A DNA stretch of 11,160 nt from DATKIY01 sp035543875. GTDB taxonomy: Bacteria; Actinomycetota; Actinomycetes; JAHEKZ01. The stretch covers positions 1-11,160 of the forward strand of contig DATKIY010000205.1 of assembly GCA_035543875.1 (NCBI GenBank), read 5' to 3'. The translations under genes and the position numbers were made by a program. Below are positions 1-6,476 of this stretch, in pieces. Position 1 is the stretch's first letter. Every line of letters starts with the position of its first letter. The notes below the pieces were generated by a model. The model did no database searches and was not told the DNA's origin. It saw only the letters and a program-made list of their open reading frames with translations.

Positions 1-1
1 G

Positions 2-208
2 GCCGACGTGCTGGTTGAACAGGGGCCGTGCTTCCCTTGGGATTGGTCTGCAACCAGTCTCATTGTCGCTGAAGCAGGTGGGTCCCTAACCCAGCTCGAT
101 GGCACCGATCCCGTGCCCGGATGTCACTTGCTCGTAACGAATCGGAAGTTGGCTGACGAGGTTCAGTCAGCCCTCTACGCTGCAGGAAGCGGTCACCGCG
201 GAGGTTGA
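2..208 (+). CDS. Inositol monophosphatase family protein, C-terminal part (5' end outside window)
   Basis: This is the last 68 codons of a gene that begins upstream of the window; the frame is open from base 2 and stops with TGA at 206-208. The visible part carries the second signature of the inositol monophosphatase fold: the residues PWDWSA contain the metal-binding Asp, and LIVAEAGGSL plus LDG follow it. The family's usual ending (a small-residue stretch, a short strand LLVTN, a final helix) is also present. Family members are Mg-dependent phosphatases acting on myo-inositol-1-phosphate, histidinol phosphate, fructose-1,6-bisphosphate or PAP. The parts that would separate these are missing, so the substrate cannot be assigned. 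It lies 44 nt upstream of the IclR-type regulator on the same strand and may be co-transcribed with it. The family call is firm and the substrate open. Confidence 0.88.
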   Translation, partial: ADVLVEQGPCFPWDWSATSLIVAEAGGSLTQLDGTDPVPGCHLLVTNRKLADEVQSALYAAGSGHRGG

Positions 209-252
209 TCGACTGCGAGGCAACGGGGACTGACCAGGGCTGGGTGGCAAAC

Positions 253-1035
253 ATGCGTCCGACACATTCAGTGGACCGAGTCGCCGACGCCCTTGAGGCG
301 TTAGCCAGCACCGGTCGACCACTCGGCGTCACGGAGTTGGCTGACAAACTCGGAGTACACAAGGCAACCGCATCTCGGTTGATGGCAACGATGGCCAGCC
401 GTGGACTAGTTCGCCGCAACTCCGCCGGCTACTTACTTGGTCCGGCCCTCGCTCGGCTCGCGGCCATCGCGGTGGCCGAGCTCGAACTCGTCGATCTAAG
501 CCGGCCAATTCTGCGTGAGCTCGTAGAGGTCACCGGTGAAGCTGCCTACTTATCAATCCCCTACCGAGGTGCGGTGCTCTACGTCGAACAGGTGACGCCG
601 CAGGGTGGTCACATGAACAACGACTGGACCGGCCGCATGGGCCCGTTGCACTGTTCTTCCAGCGGAAAAGTGTTTGCCGCCTTCGGAGCCGTCGACGACC
701 TTGCCTCACAACTGACCGCGCCACTGCCTCTGCTCGCCAGCCGCACCATCAGTACACCGGAGGCCTTCAACCAAGTCCTTCCTCGCGTCCGACGCCAGGG
801 GTACGCGACGTCCAGCGATGAAGCCGAAGACGGCATGACATCGGTGGCTGCACCTGTCATGGGGTCCGAGGGCGAGGTGCTCGCAGCACTAGGCATCGGC
901 GTAGCCACCAACCGTTGCAGCCACCAGCGCCTATCCCAACTGGGCGCCGCAACCATCGGGGCCGCGGCGGCACTCGCACGGCGACTCGGCCCGCCGCGGG
1001 CCCTCATCACCCAACCGATTCCCGCAGGTCAATAA
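253..1035 (+). CDS. IclR-family transcriptional regulator
   Basis: A 260-residue protein with the two-domain layout and usual length of IclR regulators. Residues 5-60 form the winged helix-turn-helix: SVDRVADALEALAS is the first helix, VTELADKLGVH the second, and residues 36-47 the recognition helix, followed by the wing (RRNSAGYLLG). Residues about 75-250 match the effector-binding domain, including LHCSSSGKVFAAFG and DEAEDGMTSVAAPVMGSEGEVLAALGIG. Such proteins bind DNA as dimers or tetramers and usually control an adjacent catabolic or transport operon in response to a small molecule. ATG 253 was chosen because it places the HTH directly at the N-terminus. An in-frame TTG at 205 would overlap the previous stop, but its GGAGG abuts the start with no spacer; GTG 244 is also possible. 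No start here has a good Shine-Dalgarno. It sits just upstream of the ABC transport operon, which it probably regulates. Confidence 0.9.
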   Translation: MRPTHSVDRVADALEALASTGRPLGVTELADKLGVHKATASRLMATMASRGLVRRNSAGYLLGPALARLAAIAVAELELVDLSRPILRELVEVTGEAAYLSIPYRGAVLYVEQVTPQGGHMNNDWTGRMGPLHCSSSGKVFAAFGAVDDLASQLTAPLPLLASRTISTPEAFNQVLPRVRRQGYATSSDEAEDGMTSVAAPVMGSEGEVLAALGIGVATNRCSHQRLSQLGAATIGAAAALARRLGPPRALITQPIPAGQ

Positions 1036-1050
1036 GTGTTTATCCGAACC

Positions 1051-1080
1051 GTTGCCGTGAGGGCAACACACCAGTTGCCC
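1051..1080. promoter_or_regulatory. Candidate operator: three alternating GTTGCC/GGCAAC half-sites
   Basis: Three half-sites lie between the IclR-type gene and the transport operon: GTTGCC at 1051-1056, GGGCAAC at 1061-1067 and GTTGCCC at 1074-1080. The first and second form a perfect 6-bp inverted repeat with a 5-nt spacer. The second and third form a perfect 7-bp inverted repeat with a 6-nt spacer. Two overlapping palindromes sharing a middle arm suit a multimeric regulator such as IclR. The alternative, mutually exclusive RNA hairpins, is less likely because no U-tract follows. The role as an IclR operator is inferred from position and symmetry only. Confidence 0.5.
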
Positions 1081-1102
1081 ACCTATCCGGCCGCAATAGG
1101 CT
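1075..1102 (+). promoter_or_regulatory. Possible sigma-70-type promoter of the ABC transport operon
   Basis: TTGCCC at 1075-1080 could act as a -35 and TAGGCT at 1097-1102 as a -10, with a 16-nt spacer. TAGGCT has the T-A-n-n-n-T pattern common in actinobacterial -10 boxes. The -35 lies inside the third half-site of the candidate operator, so a bound regulator would block it. The match is modest and the call rests partly on context. Confidence 0.3.
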
Positions 1103-1125
1103 CCGCGCCACGTCGGTCATCTCGC

Positions 1126-1131
1126 AAGGAG
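1126..1131 (+). promoter_or_regulatory. Ribosome binding site fixing the start of the substrate-binding protein
   Basis: AAGGAG stands 9 nt before ATG 1141. It rules out the in-frame GTG at 1036, which would add 35 residues ahead of an otherwise well-formed signal peptide. Confidence 0.8.
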
Positions 1132-1140
1132 TTGTGTCAC

Positions 1141-2928
1141 ATGCACGCACCGGTGATCCGCCTGTTAGCCGCCTCGGGACTCCTGCTGTCGCTTGGTCTT
1201 GGTCTCGCACCGGGACCGGCCGCCGCCGAGACTTCCGACAGTGACACGAAAGTTCTGAAAATTGGCGTGCCCACCGATCTGAACACCGCGAACCCGTTTG
1301 CCCTGACCACAAACAGCGACTGGAACGTAGTCACAACGCAGTACGACTTGATGCTGAAGTTCGGCGATGACGACCTGTCGGCGCAACCCAACCTCGCCGA
1401 ATCATGTGAGCCGAACAAAGACTTCACGGTGTGGACTTGTCATATCCGCGACGACGTCAAGTGGAGCGATGGCACACCGATGACTTCGCGCGACATTGCG
1501 TTCACCTACAACCTGATCATGGACAAGAAGATCCCGCTATACCGGTCGTACTTCACCCAGAACCCCACCTTTGAGACACCCGACGACCAGACGTTGATCT
1601 GGAAGAGCCCTGAGCCAACGTTCTATCCCGAGACACCTCCGTGGGTGTACATCGTTCCCGAGCACATCTGGAGCAAGTTCGAGAATTCGGATCTGAAGGA
1701 AATCAAAGAGTTCGAGAATGTTCCTTCCGTCACGACCGGCCCCTACTACTTGAGCGAGCTCAACCCCGGCCAGAACTGGACACTCACCAAGAACCCCTAC
1801 TACTGGGGCGACGAACCTAACTACGACGAGATCCAGTACCAGCTGTTCAGCAACCAAGATGCGATGGCGCAGGCCCTGAAGAACGGCTCGATCGACGTGG
1901 CCGCCTATTTGGAGACTTCACTCCTACCGGCGCTCGACGACGACCCGAACATCACCGTGCAGCGAGACGTGTCTGACTGGTGGCTGAACCTGGCATTCAA
2001 CTTCGGTGGACAGGGGCCGGACGCGGACCCGCTCCCAGCGCTGCACGACAAGACGGTGCGCACGGCCATCGCGATGGCGATCGACAAACAAGGGATCATC
2101 GATAAGGCGTACAACGGCGCGGGTGTTCCAGGCGAGAGTGTCGTCCGAAAAGCATCCGTATTTTGGCACTATGACGTGCCAGACGAAGATGTGATTCCCT
2201 TCGACCCTGACGCTGCGAACGCGATGCTCGATGACGCCGGCTACAAGCTGAACTCCGACGGAGTTCGCGTCGACCCCGCTAACGGTGAACCGCTGAAGAT
2301 GCGCATCCCCGTCTCACAAGGGACGAGTGGAGCAGTCATCGCTGGACAACTCATTGTTGGTTATCTTGACAAGATCGGAATTGACGTCGAGCTGCTCCCA
2401 GTGACCGACGGAAAGATGTATGACTACTGGGAAGCTGGGAACTTCGATGCCTACATCTGGTACTGGACCGGCGACCCCGATCCCAACTACCAATTGTCTG
2501 TCTTTACCAGCGACGAATGTCTGAAGCTGAGCGACGGTTGCTGGAGCAACTCTGACTACGACGCGATGTACGAGAAACAGCGAACCATGATGGACCAGGA
2601 CAAACGTCAACAAGTCGTTCAGGACATGCAGGCTCTGATCTACCAAGAAAGTCCCGAAATCGCGTTGGCATACCCGAACAACATTGAGGCTTACCGAAAT
2701 GACCTCGTCGGCGACTTCACTCCGGTGCCTGGACCCGACGGTTACCTGATTCCCAACTACAACAACGCCAGCATGGTCACGGTTGCACCTGTCACCGGGG
2801 CTGACTCCAGCAGCTCTTCATCTCCAGGCTTGCCCGTGGGAGCTTGGGTCGCGATTGCTGCAGCTGTGCTCGTCGGCGGCATCGTGCTGGTGCGCCGAAG
2901 TGGGCGAAAAGACGAGGACGAGGGCTAG
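1141..2928 (+). CDS. ABC transporter substrate-binding protein, family 5 (peptide/opine/nickel type), C-terminally membrane-anchored
   Basis: A 595-residue exported solute-binding protein. Residues 1-28 form a Sec signal peptide (hydrophobic LLAASGLLLSLGLGLAP, then PAAAE as the likely cleavage site). The body matches the SBP_bac_5 family: a NTANPF segment near the mature N-terminus, LAESCEPNKDFTVWTCHIRD, VKWSDGTPMTSRDIAFTYN, the strand TGPYYLSE, KNPYYWGDEPNYDEI, and VRTAIAMAIDKQGI. Family members deliver peptides, oligosaccharides or other organic solutes to a DppB/DppC permease pair, which here follows 20 nt downstream. There is no lipobox Cys, so it is not a lipoprotein. Instead a serine-rich linker (residues 555-562), a hydrophobic stretch (about 566-584) and a charged tail (RRSGRKDEDEG) make a C-terminal membrane anchor. 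A clear Shine-Dalgarno fixes the start. The ligand cannot be read from the sequence. Confidence 0.93.
   Translation: MHAPVIRLLAASGLLLSLGLGLAPGPAAAETSDSDTKVLKIGVPTDLNTANPFALTTNSDWNVVTTQYDLMLKFGDDDLSAQPNLAESCEPNKDFTVWTCHIRDDVKWSDGTPMTSRDIAFTYNLIMDKKIPLYRSYFTQNPTFETPDDQTLIWKSPEPTFYPETPPWVYIVPEHIWSKFENSDLKEIKEFENVPSVTTGPYYLSELNPGQNWTLTKNPYYWGDEPNYDEIQYQLFSNQDAMAQALKNGSIDVAAYLETSLLPALDDDPNITVQRDVSDWWLNLAFNFGGQGPDADPLPALHDKTVRTAIAMAIDKQGIIDKAYNGAGVPGESVVRKASVFWHYDVPDEDVIPFDPDAANAMLDDAGYKLNSDGVRVDPANGEPLKMRIPVSQGTSGAVIAGQLIVGYLDKIGIDVELLPVTDGKMYDYWEAGNFDAYIWYWTGDPDPNYQLSVFTSDECLKLSDGCWSNSDYDAMYEKQRTMMDQDKRQQVVQDMQALIYQESPEIALAYPNNIEAYRNDLVGDFTPVPGPDGYLIPNYNNASMVTVAPVTGADSSSSSSPGLPVGAWVAIAAAVLVGGIVLVRRSGRKDEDEG
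2836..2892 (+). other. C-terminal membrane anchor of the substrate-binding protein
   Basis: These codons encode about 19 hydrophobic residues (VGAWVAIAAAVLVGGIVLV), preceded by DSSSSSSPGLP and followed by a positively charged, then acidic, tail. The order (linker, helix, RR-rich stop-transfer) predicts an outward-facing domain tethered to the outer face of the membrane. There is no LPxTG motif, so sortase anchoring is not indicated. Confidence 0.8.
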
Positions 2929-2948
2929 GCATTGGTCGGCGAGCGACA

Positions 2949-3911
2949 ATGAGGCTCAGGTATCTCGCCCGCAAGCTTGGCTGGGCCGTAGTCACTTTGT
3001 TCTTTGTTCTGACGTTCAATTTCTTTCTGTTCCGCGTGATGCCTGGTGATCCGGCAGCGCTGTTGGCGAGGAGCCAGCGACTGACTGCTGACGAGATCGC
3101 CCAGCAGCGTGCGCTCTTTGGACTCGACGACCCGCTTCTCGTTCAGTACTGGAACTACCTGAAGGAAACGCTAACCGGGCACCTCGGCTCCTCCTATCTG
3201 TCTGGCCGTCCTGTGCTCGAAACCATTGGCATCTACATGTGGCCGACGATCCTGCTCGTCGGCGTCGGCACTGGGCTCGCCGTCATCTTTGGGGTGTTGT
3301 TTGGCATCAAAGGCGCCTGGCAGCGAGGAAGCGGGTTCGATAAGACGAGCCTGTACGGATCGCTCACCCTCTACTCCACCCCCGAAGGGTGGTTGGGGAT
3401 GCTCCTGCTCATCATCTTCGCCGGAACCCTTGGTTGGTTCCCGGTGAACGGCTACGAGAGCAACGACCAAACCGGATTAGCCCACATCGCTGACGTTGCC
3501 AACCATCTCGTCCTACCAGCGATGACATTGGCCCTCGGGTACGGAGCCTCCTTCATGCTGGTGATGCGGTCTTCGCTGCTTGAAATCAAGGACGAAGACT
3601 TTGTCGGCGTTGCACGCGCAAAGGGTCTCACCGAGACGATGGTCCGCCGACGACATGCTGTCCCTAACGCATTCCTCCCCACATTCACCCTCATTGTGTT
3701 GAGCTTCGGCTTTGTCATAGGTGGCGCCATCGTTGTTGAAACTGTCTTTTCTTGGCCAGGCATCGGATTGCTGACTTATCGAGCCATCGAGGCTTACGAC
3801 TTCCCTGTACTGCAGGGCGTATTCCTCGTCAGCAGCATTGCGGTCGTGGTGGCGAACCTGGCAGCAGATATTGCTTACGGGTTCTTAGACCCACGCATTC
3901 AGGAGGTATGA
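2949..3911 (+). CDS. ABC transporter permease, DppB/OppB type
   Basis: A 320-residue integral membrane protein with the layout of the first permease of peptide/nickel-type importers. The first helix spans about residues 11-30 and is followed by the family pattern FRVMPGDP. Then come an external segment (FGLDDPLLVQYWNYLK), helices at about 98-120, 129-150, 177-195, 242-263 and 287-312, and the typical ending LDPRIQ. The cytoplasmic EAA loop that docks to the ATPase is seen at about 208-226 (DFVGVARAKGL). ATG 2949 was chosen because MRLRYLARKLGWAVV is the classic N-terminus of the family; the frame stays open upstream into the previous gene, but that extension is a charged non-family sequence. 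The Shine-Dalgarno is weak, so translation may be coupled to the binding-protein gene that ends 20 nt earlier. It pairs with the next gene to form the channel. Confidence 0.94.
   Translation: MRLRYLARKLGWAVVTLFFVLTFNFFLFRVMPGDPAALLARSQRLTADEIAQQRALFGLDDPLLVQYWNYLKETLTGHLGSSYLSGRPVLETIGIYMWPTILLVGVGTGLAVIFGVLFGIKGAWQRGSGFDKTSLYGSLTLYSTPEGWLGMLLLIIFAGTLGWFPVNGYESNDQTGLAHIADVANHLVLPAMTLALGYGASFMLVMRSSLLEIKDEDFVGVARAKGLTETMVRRRHAVPNAFLPTFTLIVLSFGFVIGGAIVVETVFSWPGIGLLTYRAIEAYDFPVLQGVFLVSSIAVVVANLAADIAYGFLDPRIQEV
3901..3907 (+). promoter_or_regulatory. Strong ribosome binding site for the DppC-type permease
   Basis: AGGAGGT spans the end of the preceding permease gene and sits 5 nt before GTG 3913. 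It identifies a GTG start that falls one base after the previous TGA. Confidence 0.8.
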
Positions 3912-3912
3912 G

Positions 3913-4827
3913 GTGGCGCCGGCAGAACTCGTTGCACTGTCACCTCGACAGCTAGTCTGGGAGCGACGCCGACAAGCACTGGCGCGGAACTGGCGGTTAT
4001 ACCGCACCAACCGTCAAGGACTCGTCGGGCTACTCGTCCTGGCTACCTTCGTCCTCATCGCGCTGTTGTCACCACTCATCGTTTCTCCCGACGAAATCGA
4101 GCCAGCTACAGCCACGGGAATCCCCAACCATCCGCCCTACTCCGGGTACCCGCTAGGTACAGACAATTTCGGTCGATCGGTCCTGTCCTTGATCATCGTC
4201 GGAACCCGTATCTCGTTGCTGGTCGGCATTACCGCCACGTTTGTTGCGGTCATCCTGGGAGCAAGCATCGGGTTAGTTAGTGGCTACTACGGCGGAACCC
4301 GGATCGACACCGGGTTAAATGCCCTGACCAACTGGTTCCTGGTCATCCCATGGCTGGTCCTGGCGATTGTGCTTTCTGCCATTCTCGGCTCGAGCACCTG
4401 GATCATTATTTTGGTGATTGGAATTACGTCATGGGCAACCACCGCGCGGTTGGTGCGCGCACAGACGCTCAGCGTTCGCGAACGACCCTACGTGGAGCGG
4501 GCGCGGGTTCTCGGCGCAAATGACTGGACGATTTTGACTCGGCACATCCTGCCGAACGTGTCTCCAGTCATCTTCGCCAATGCCATTCTCACGGTCGCCA
4601 TCGCGATTTTGACTGAGACGACATTGTCGATCCTCGGGCTCGGTGACGCTACGGCCATTTCCTGGGGCGTCATCATTGAGCAGGCGTTCAACGCCGGCGC
4701 GATGACCAACGGGTACTGGTGGTGGATGATTCCGCCGGGCGTGATGATCGTGCTGGTTACCTTGGCTTTCACCATGTGCGGATACGCACTTGACGAAGTA
4801 ATGAATCCGAGGTTGCGCTCACGATGA
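3913..4827 (+). CDS. ABC transporter permease, DppC/OppC type
   Basis: A 304-residue integral membrane protein, the second permease of the importer. It has the DppC-specific N-terminal cytoplasmic part (ALARNWRLYRTNRQGLVGL) and a first helix at about 36-57. The family pattern YPLGTDNFGRSVLS follows at about 79-92, with RISLLVG opening the transport domain. Further helices are seen at about 98-120, 141-160, 216-238 and 269-291. The EAA loop contacting the ATPase is at about 190-205 (RPYVERARVLGANDW), and the protein ends in the usual DEVMNPRLR. It starts with GTG one base after the previous stop, behind a near-perfect Shine-Dalgarno. It ends in an ATGA overlap with the PHP gene, so all four genes of the cluster are probably translated from one message. 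No ATP-binding subunit follows, although dppD/dppF-type genes commonly do. Confidence 0.94.
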   Translation: MAPAELVALSPRQLVWERRRQALARNWRLYRTNRQGLVGLLVLATFVLIALLSPLIVSPDEIEPATATGIPNHPPYSGYPLGTDNFGRSVLSLIIVGTRISLLVGITATFVAVILGASIGLVSGYYGGTRIDTGLNALTNWFLVIPWLVLAIVLSAILGSSTWIIILVIGITSWATTARLVRAQTLSVRERPYVERARVLGANDWTILTRHILPNVSPVIFANAILTVAIAILTETTLSILGLGDATAISWGVIIEQAFNAGAMTNGYWWWMIPPGVMIVLVTLAFTMCGYALDEVMNPRLRSR

Positions 4828-5816
4828 GCTCACCAGCGTCGATCGTTGGATCAAACCCGTTTCAACAACCAGGCGAGTGGTTGAAATGCGCACTCCACAC
4901 TCACACCACCGAAAGTGATGGCTCACATTCACCCCGCATGCTTGTCGATACCTATCGCGACGCGGGATTCGATGTTGTAGCTATCACTGACCACTGGCGT
5001 AGAACCATCGTCTCGTCCACCGAACGCCTAATAACGATTCCGGGCGCCGAGCTCTGCTTCGATCTAGTCGATCCTCCAGCCAAGCGACTGATCGGGGAGT
5101 TTCTCGTCTACGGAATCACTGACCTCCCAGCCGACCCAGGTGGTGACCGCAACAACTGGTGGTTTAACGAGGAGGAAAACTACGAGATCCGGACTTTCGA
5201 AAATCTGACTGCCGGCATGCAATGGGTTGAGTCGCAAAAGGCAGTCGCGTACGTAGCACACCCGTACTGGAGTGGACTGGATGTCGACGTGCTGAAGCAG
5301 GCACACGGCTACCTCGGCCTTGAAGTGTTCAACGGCTCGAGCGAACTGGAGACTGGCCGAGGCGACTCAGCTAGTTGGTGGGATGCCCTGCTGAGCGCTG
5401 GACGAAGGACCTTTGCGATCGCGACTGACGACCAACACGTCCCGCTGTTCGACCTTGGGACGGCGTGGACCATGGTGCGCGCGCACGATCGCACTCCCGA
5501 GGCAGTGCTTCAAGCTCTACGCACAGGGATGGCGTACAGCTCGAACGGACCAACAATCTACGACGTCGTCCTTGATGGGACGGCCGTCGAAGTCTCTTGT
5601 TCGCCAGCACGCTCGATCGTGCTCGGCATGGAAGAGGAGCGCGGCGTCAGTGTCAGCGCCGGCGCACGCGGGCGCCGTTTTGGTTCCATCCTGCGGACGA
5701 GTGAAGACGGCCTTATCACCGCAGCACGCGTCGAGTCGCCGTGGCCGGACCCCCGGTTCCGAAGGATCACCGTGGTGGACGAACACGGACGCAAAGCTTG
5801 GACTAACCCGCTCTAG
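4824..5816 (+). CDS. PHP-domain metal-dependent hydrolase (possibly CehA/McbA-like)
   Basis: A 330-residue protein with the metal-binding signatures of the PHP superfamily in order: LHTHTTESDGS (His25, His27, Asp32), ITDHW (Asp56, His57), GAEL (Glu76), AHPYW (His146) and ATDDQH (Asp203, His205). These build a two- or three-metal hydrolytic site. No signal peptide is visible, so it should act in the cytoplasm. Known PHP enzymes include histidinol phosphatase, 3',5'-nucleotide phosphatases and the CehA/McbA group of carbaryl-type ester hydrolases; the motif set and length fit the last group best, but that is a family-level guess. Residues after about 210 (YSSNGPTIYDVVLDG onward) form a beta-rich C-terminal part common in such proteins. 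It overlaps the upstream permease by 4 nt, which suggests it processes the imported compound. Its end overlaps the convergent membrane-protein gene by 14 nt. Confidence 0.88.
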   Translation: MSSPASIVGSNPFQQPGEWLKCALHTHTTESDGSHSPRMLVDTYRDAGFDVVAITDHWRRTIVSSTERLITIPGAELCFDLVDPPAKRLIGEFLVYGITDLPADPGGDRNNWWFNEEENYEIRTFENLTAGMQWVESQKAVAYVAHPYWSGLDVDVLKQAHGYLGLEVFNGSSELETGRGDSASWWDALLSAGRRTFAIATDDQHVPLFDLGTAWTMVRAHDRTPEAVLQALRTGMAYSSNGPTIYDVVLDGTAVEVSCSPARSIVLGMEEERGVSVSAGARGRRFGSILRTSEDGLITAARVESPWPDPRFRRITVVDEHGRKAWTNPL

Positions 5817-6411
5817 GAATCTGTTGGCTCAGGGCTCGACGTTTTCGAACCGCCACCCACAGTCCAGCCAGCCCAGCTCCCATCGTGCCCAGAAACTCGT
5901 CGCCCAAGGTGTCTTGATACGCCGTATCGAGTTCGGTGCCGTGGCGGATGAATGCATACCACTCACCAAGTTCCCAACCAATCGCCAAGATCGCACCGAG
6001 CCCAGCTACCAGCCATCCCAGCGCCCACGGCGGCGATGCCTTGCTGCGTGACAGAAGTACGCCGATTCCGGCCGCCAGTAGCAACCAGTTAACGAAGTGG
6101 TTGAGATCGTCCCACCAGCTGACGCTGTCGTAGAGGTTCAACGTATTACCCGTCACATCGATAAGGAACGGCGTCATGATCAATGCAAACCCAGACCACG
6201 GAAGCGGTGCCGTGGAGCCGGTAATTCGCCGGTGTATCACGTAGCAGAACGGAACCGCGAGCATCATCAACGGGTACGCGACAAGTCTGGCGCCAAATGC
6301 TTTGCCCTCGAACTGAGGCAAGCCGCTTGAGAACGTAGCTACCGCCAACTGCGCCACGGTCGCGGCGAGAATAACTCCGGTCGCGATCTCGGCTTTGCGG
6401 TCACTGGCCAT
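5803..6411 (-). CDS. Small polytopic membrane protein, YjdF/DUF2238-like
   Basis: A 202-residue protein with five to six predicted membrane helices, at about residues 9-28, 40-60, 74-90, 106-120, 131-148 and 174-190. The conserved-looking part is LNLYDSVSWWDDLNHFVNW (91-109), with WELGEWYAF (146-154) and YQDTLGDEFLGTMGAG (165-180) after it. Aspartates and histidines in a W-D-D-x-x-H pattern, followed by W-E-x-x-E-W and D-T-x-x-D, resemble the YjdF/DUF2238 group of inner-membrane proteins, whose function is not established. The start is uncertain: ATG 6411 gives a clean N-terminus and a 65-nt gap from the upstream gene but has no Shine-Dalgarno, while an in-frame TTG at 6501 would overlap the upstream gene by 25 nt. 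It follows the phosphodiester-glycosidase gene on the same strand and is probably co-transcribed. Confidence 0.75.
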   Translation of the reverse strand: MASDRKAEIATGVILAATVAQLAVATFSSGLPQFEGKAFGARLVAYPLMMLAVPFCYVIHRRITGSTAPLPWSGFALIMTPFLIDVTGNTLNLYDSVSWWDDLNHFVNWLLLAAGIGVLLSRSKASPPWALGWLVAGLGAILAIGWELGEWYAFIRHGTELDTAYQDTLGDEFLGTMGAGLAGLWVAVRKRRALSQQIPRAG

Positions 6412-6455
6412 GCGTTCATCTAAGAGGAACAGCTTCGGCAGACGGCTACGACTCG

Positions 6456-6472
6456 CGGTGTTGCAACCACCG
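6456..6472 (-). terminator. Weak hairpin after the phosphodiester-glycosidase gene
   Basis: CGGTG (6456-6460) and CACCG (6468-6472) pair into a 5-bp stem starting 4 nt past the stop codon. There is no U-tract and the stem is short. At best this is a partial terminator or RNA-stability element; it could be chance. Confidence 0.2.
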
Positions 6473-6476
6473 AGGT

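Noticed and set aside
205..252. TTG 205 as the start of the IclR-type regulator, with a TTGA overlap to the upstream stop
   Set aside because: The GGAGG at 200-204 touches the TTG with no spacer, and the extra 16 residues precede a complete HTH start without family resemblance. ATG 253 is preferred, although GTG 244 remains possible.
1036..1140. Extension of the substrate-binding protein to GTG 1036
   Set aside because: It would put 35 non-hydrophobic residues before a normal signal peptide, would run through the palindromic region, and ignores the good AAGGAG before ATG 1141.
2844..2948. Upstream extension of the DppB-type permease inside the binding-protein gene
   Set aside because: The frame is open but encodes a Cys/Arg-rich stretch with no family match, and the canonical permease N-terminus begins at ATG 2949.
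5413..6051. A 212-codon open frame on the + strand across the end of the PHP gene and the convergent gene
   Set aside because: It lies out of frame over two well-supported genes, has an Arg/Ser/Pro-rich composition typical of shadow frames, and shows no recognisable domain.
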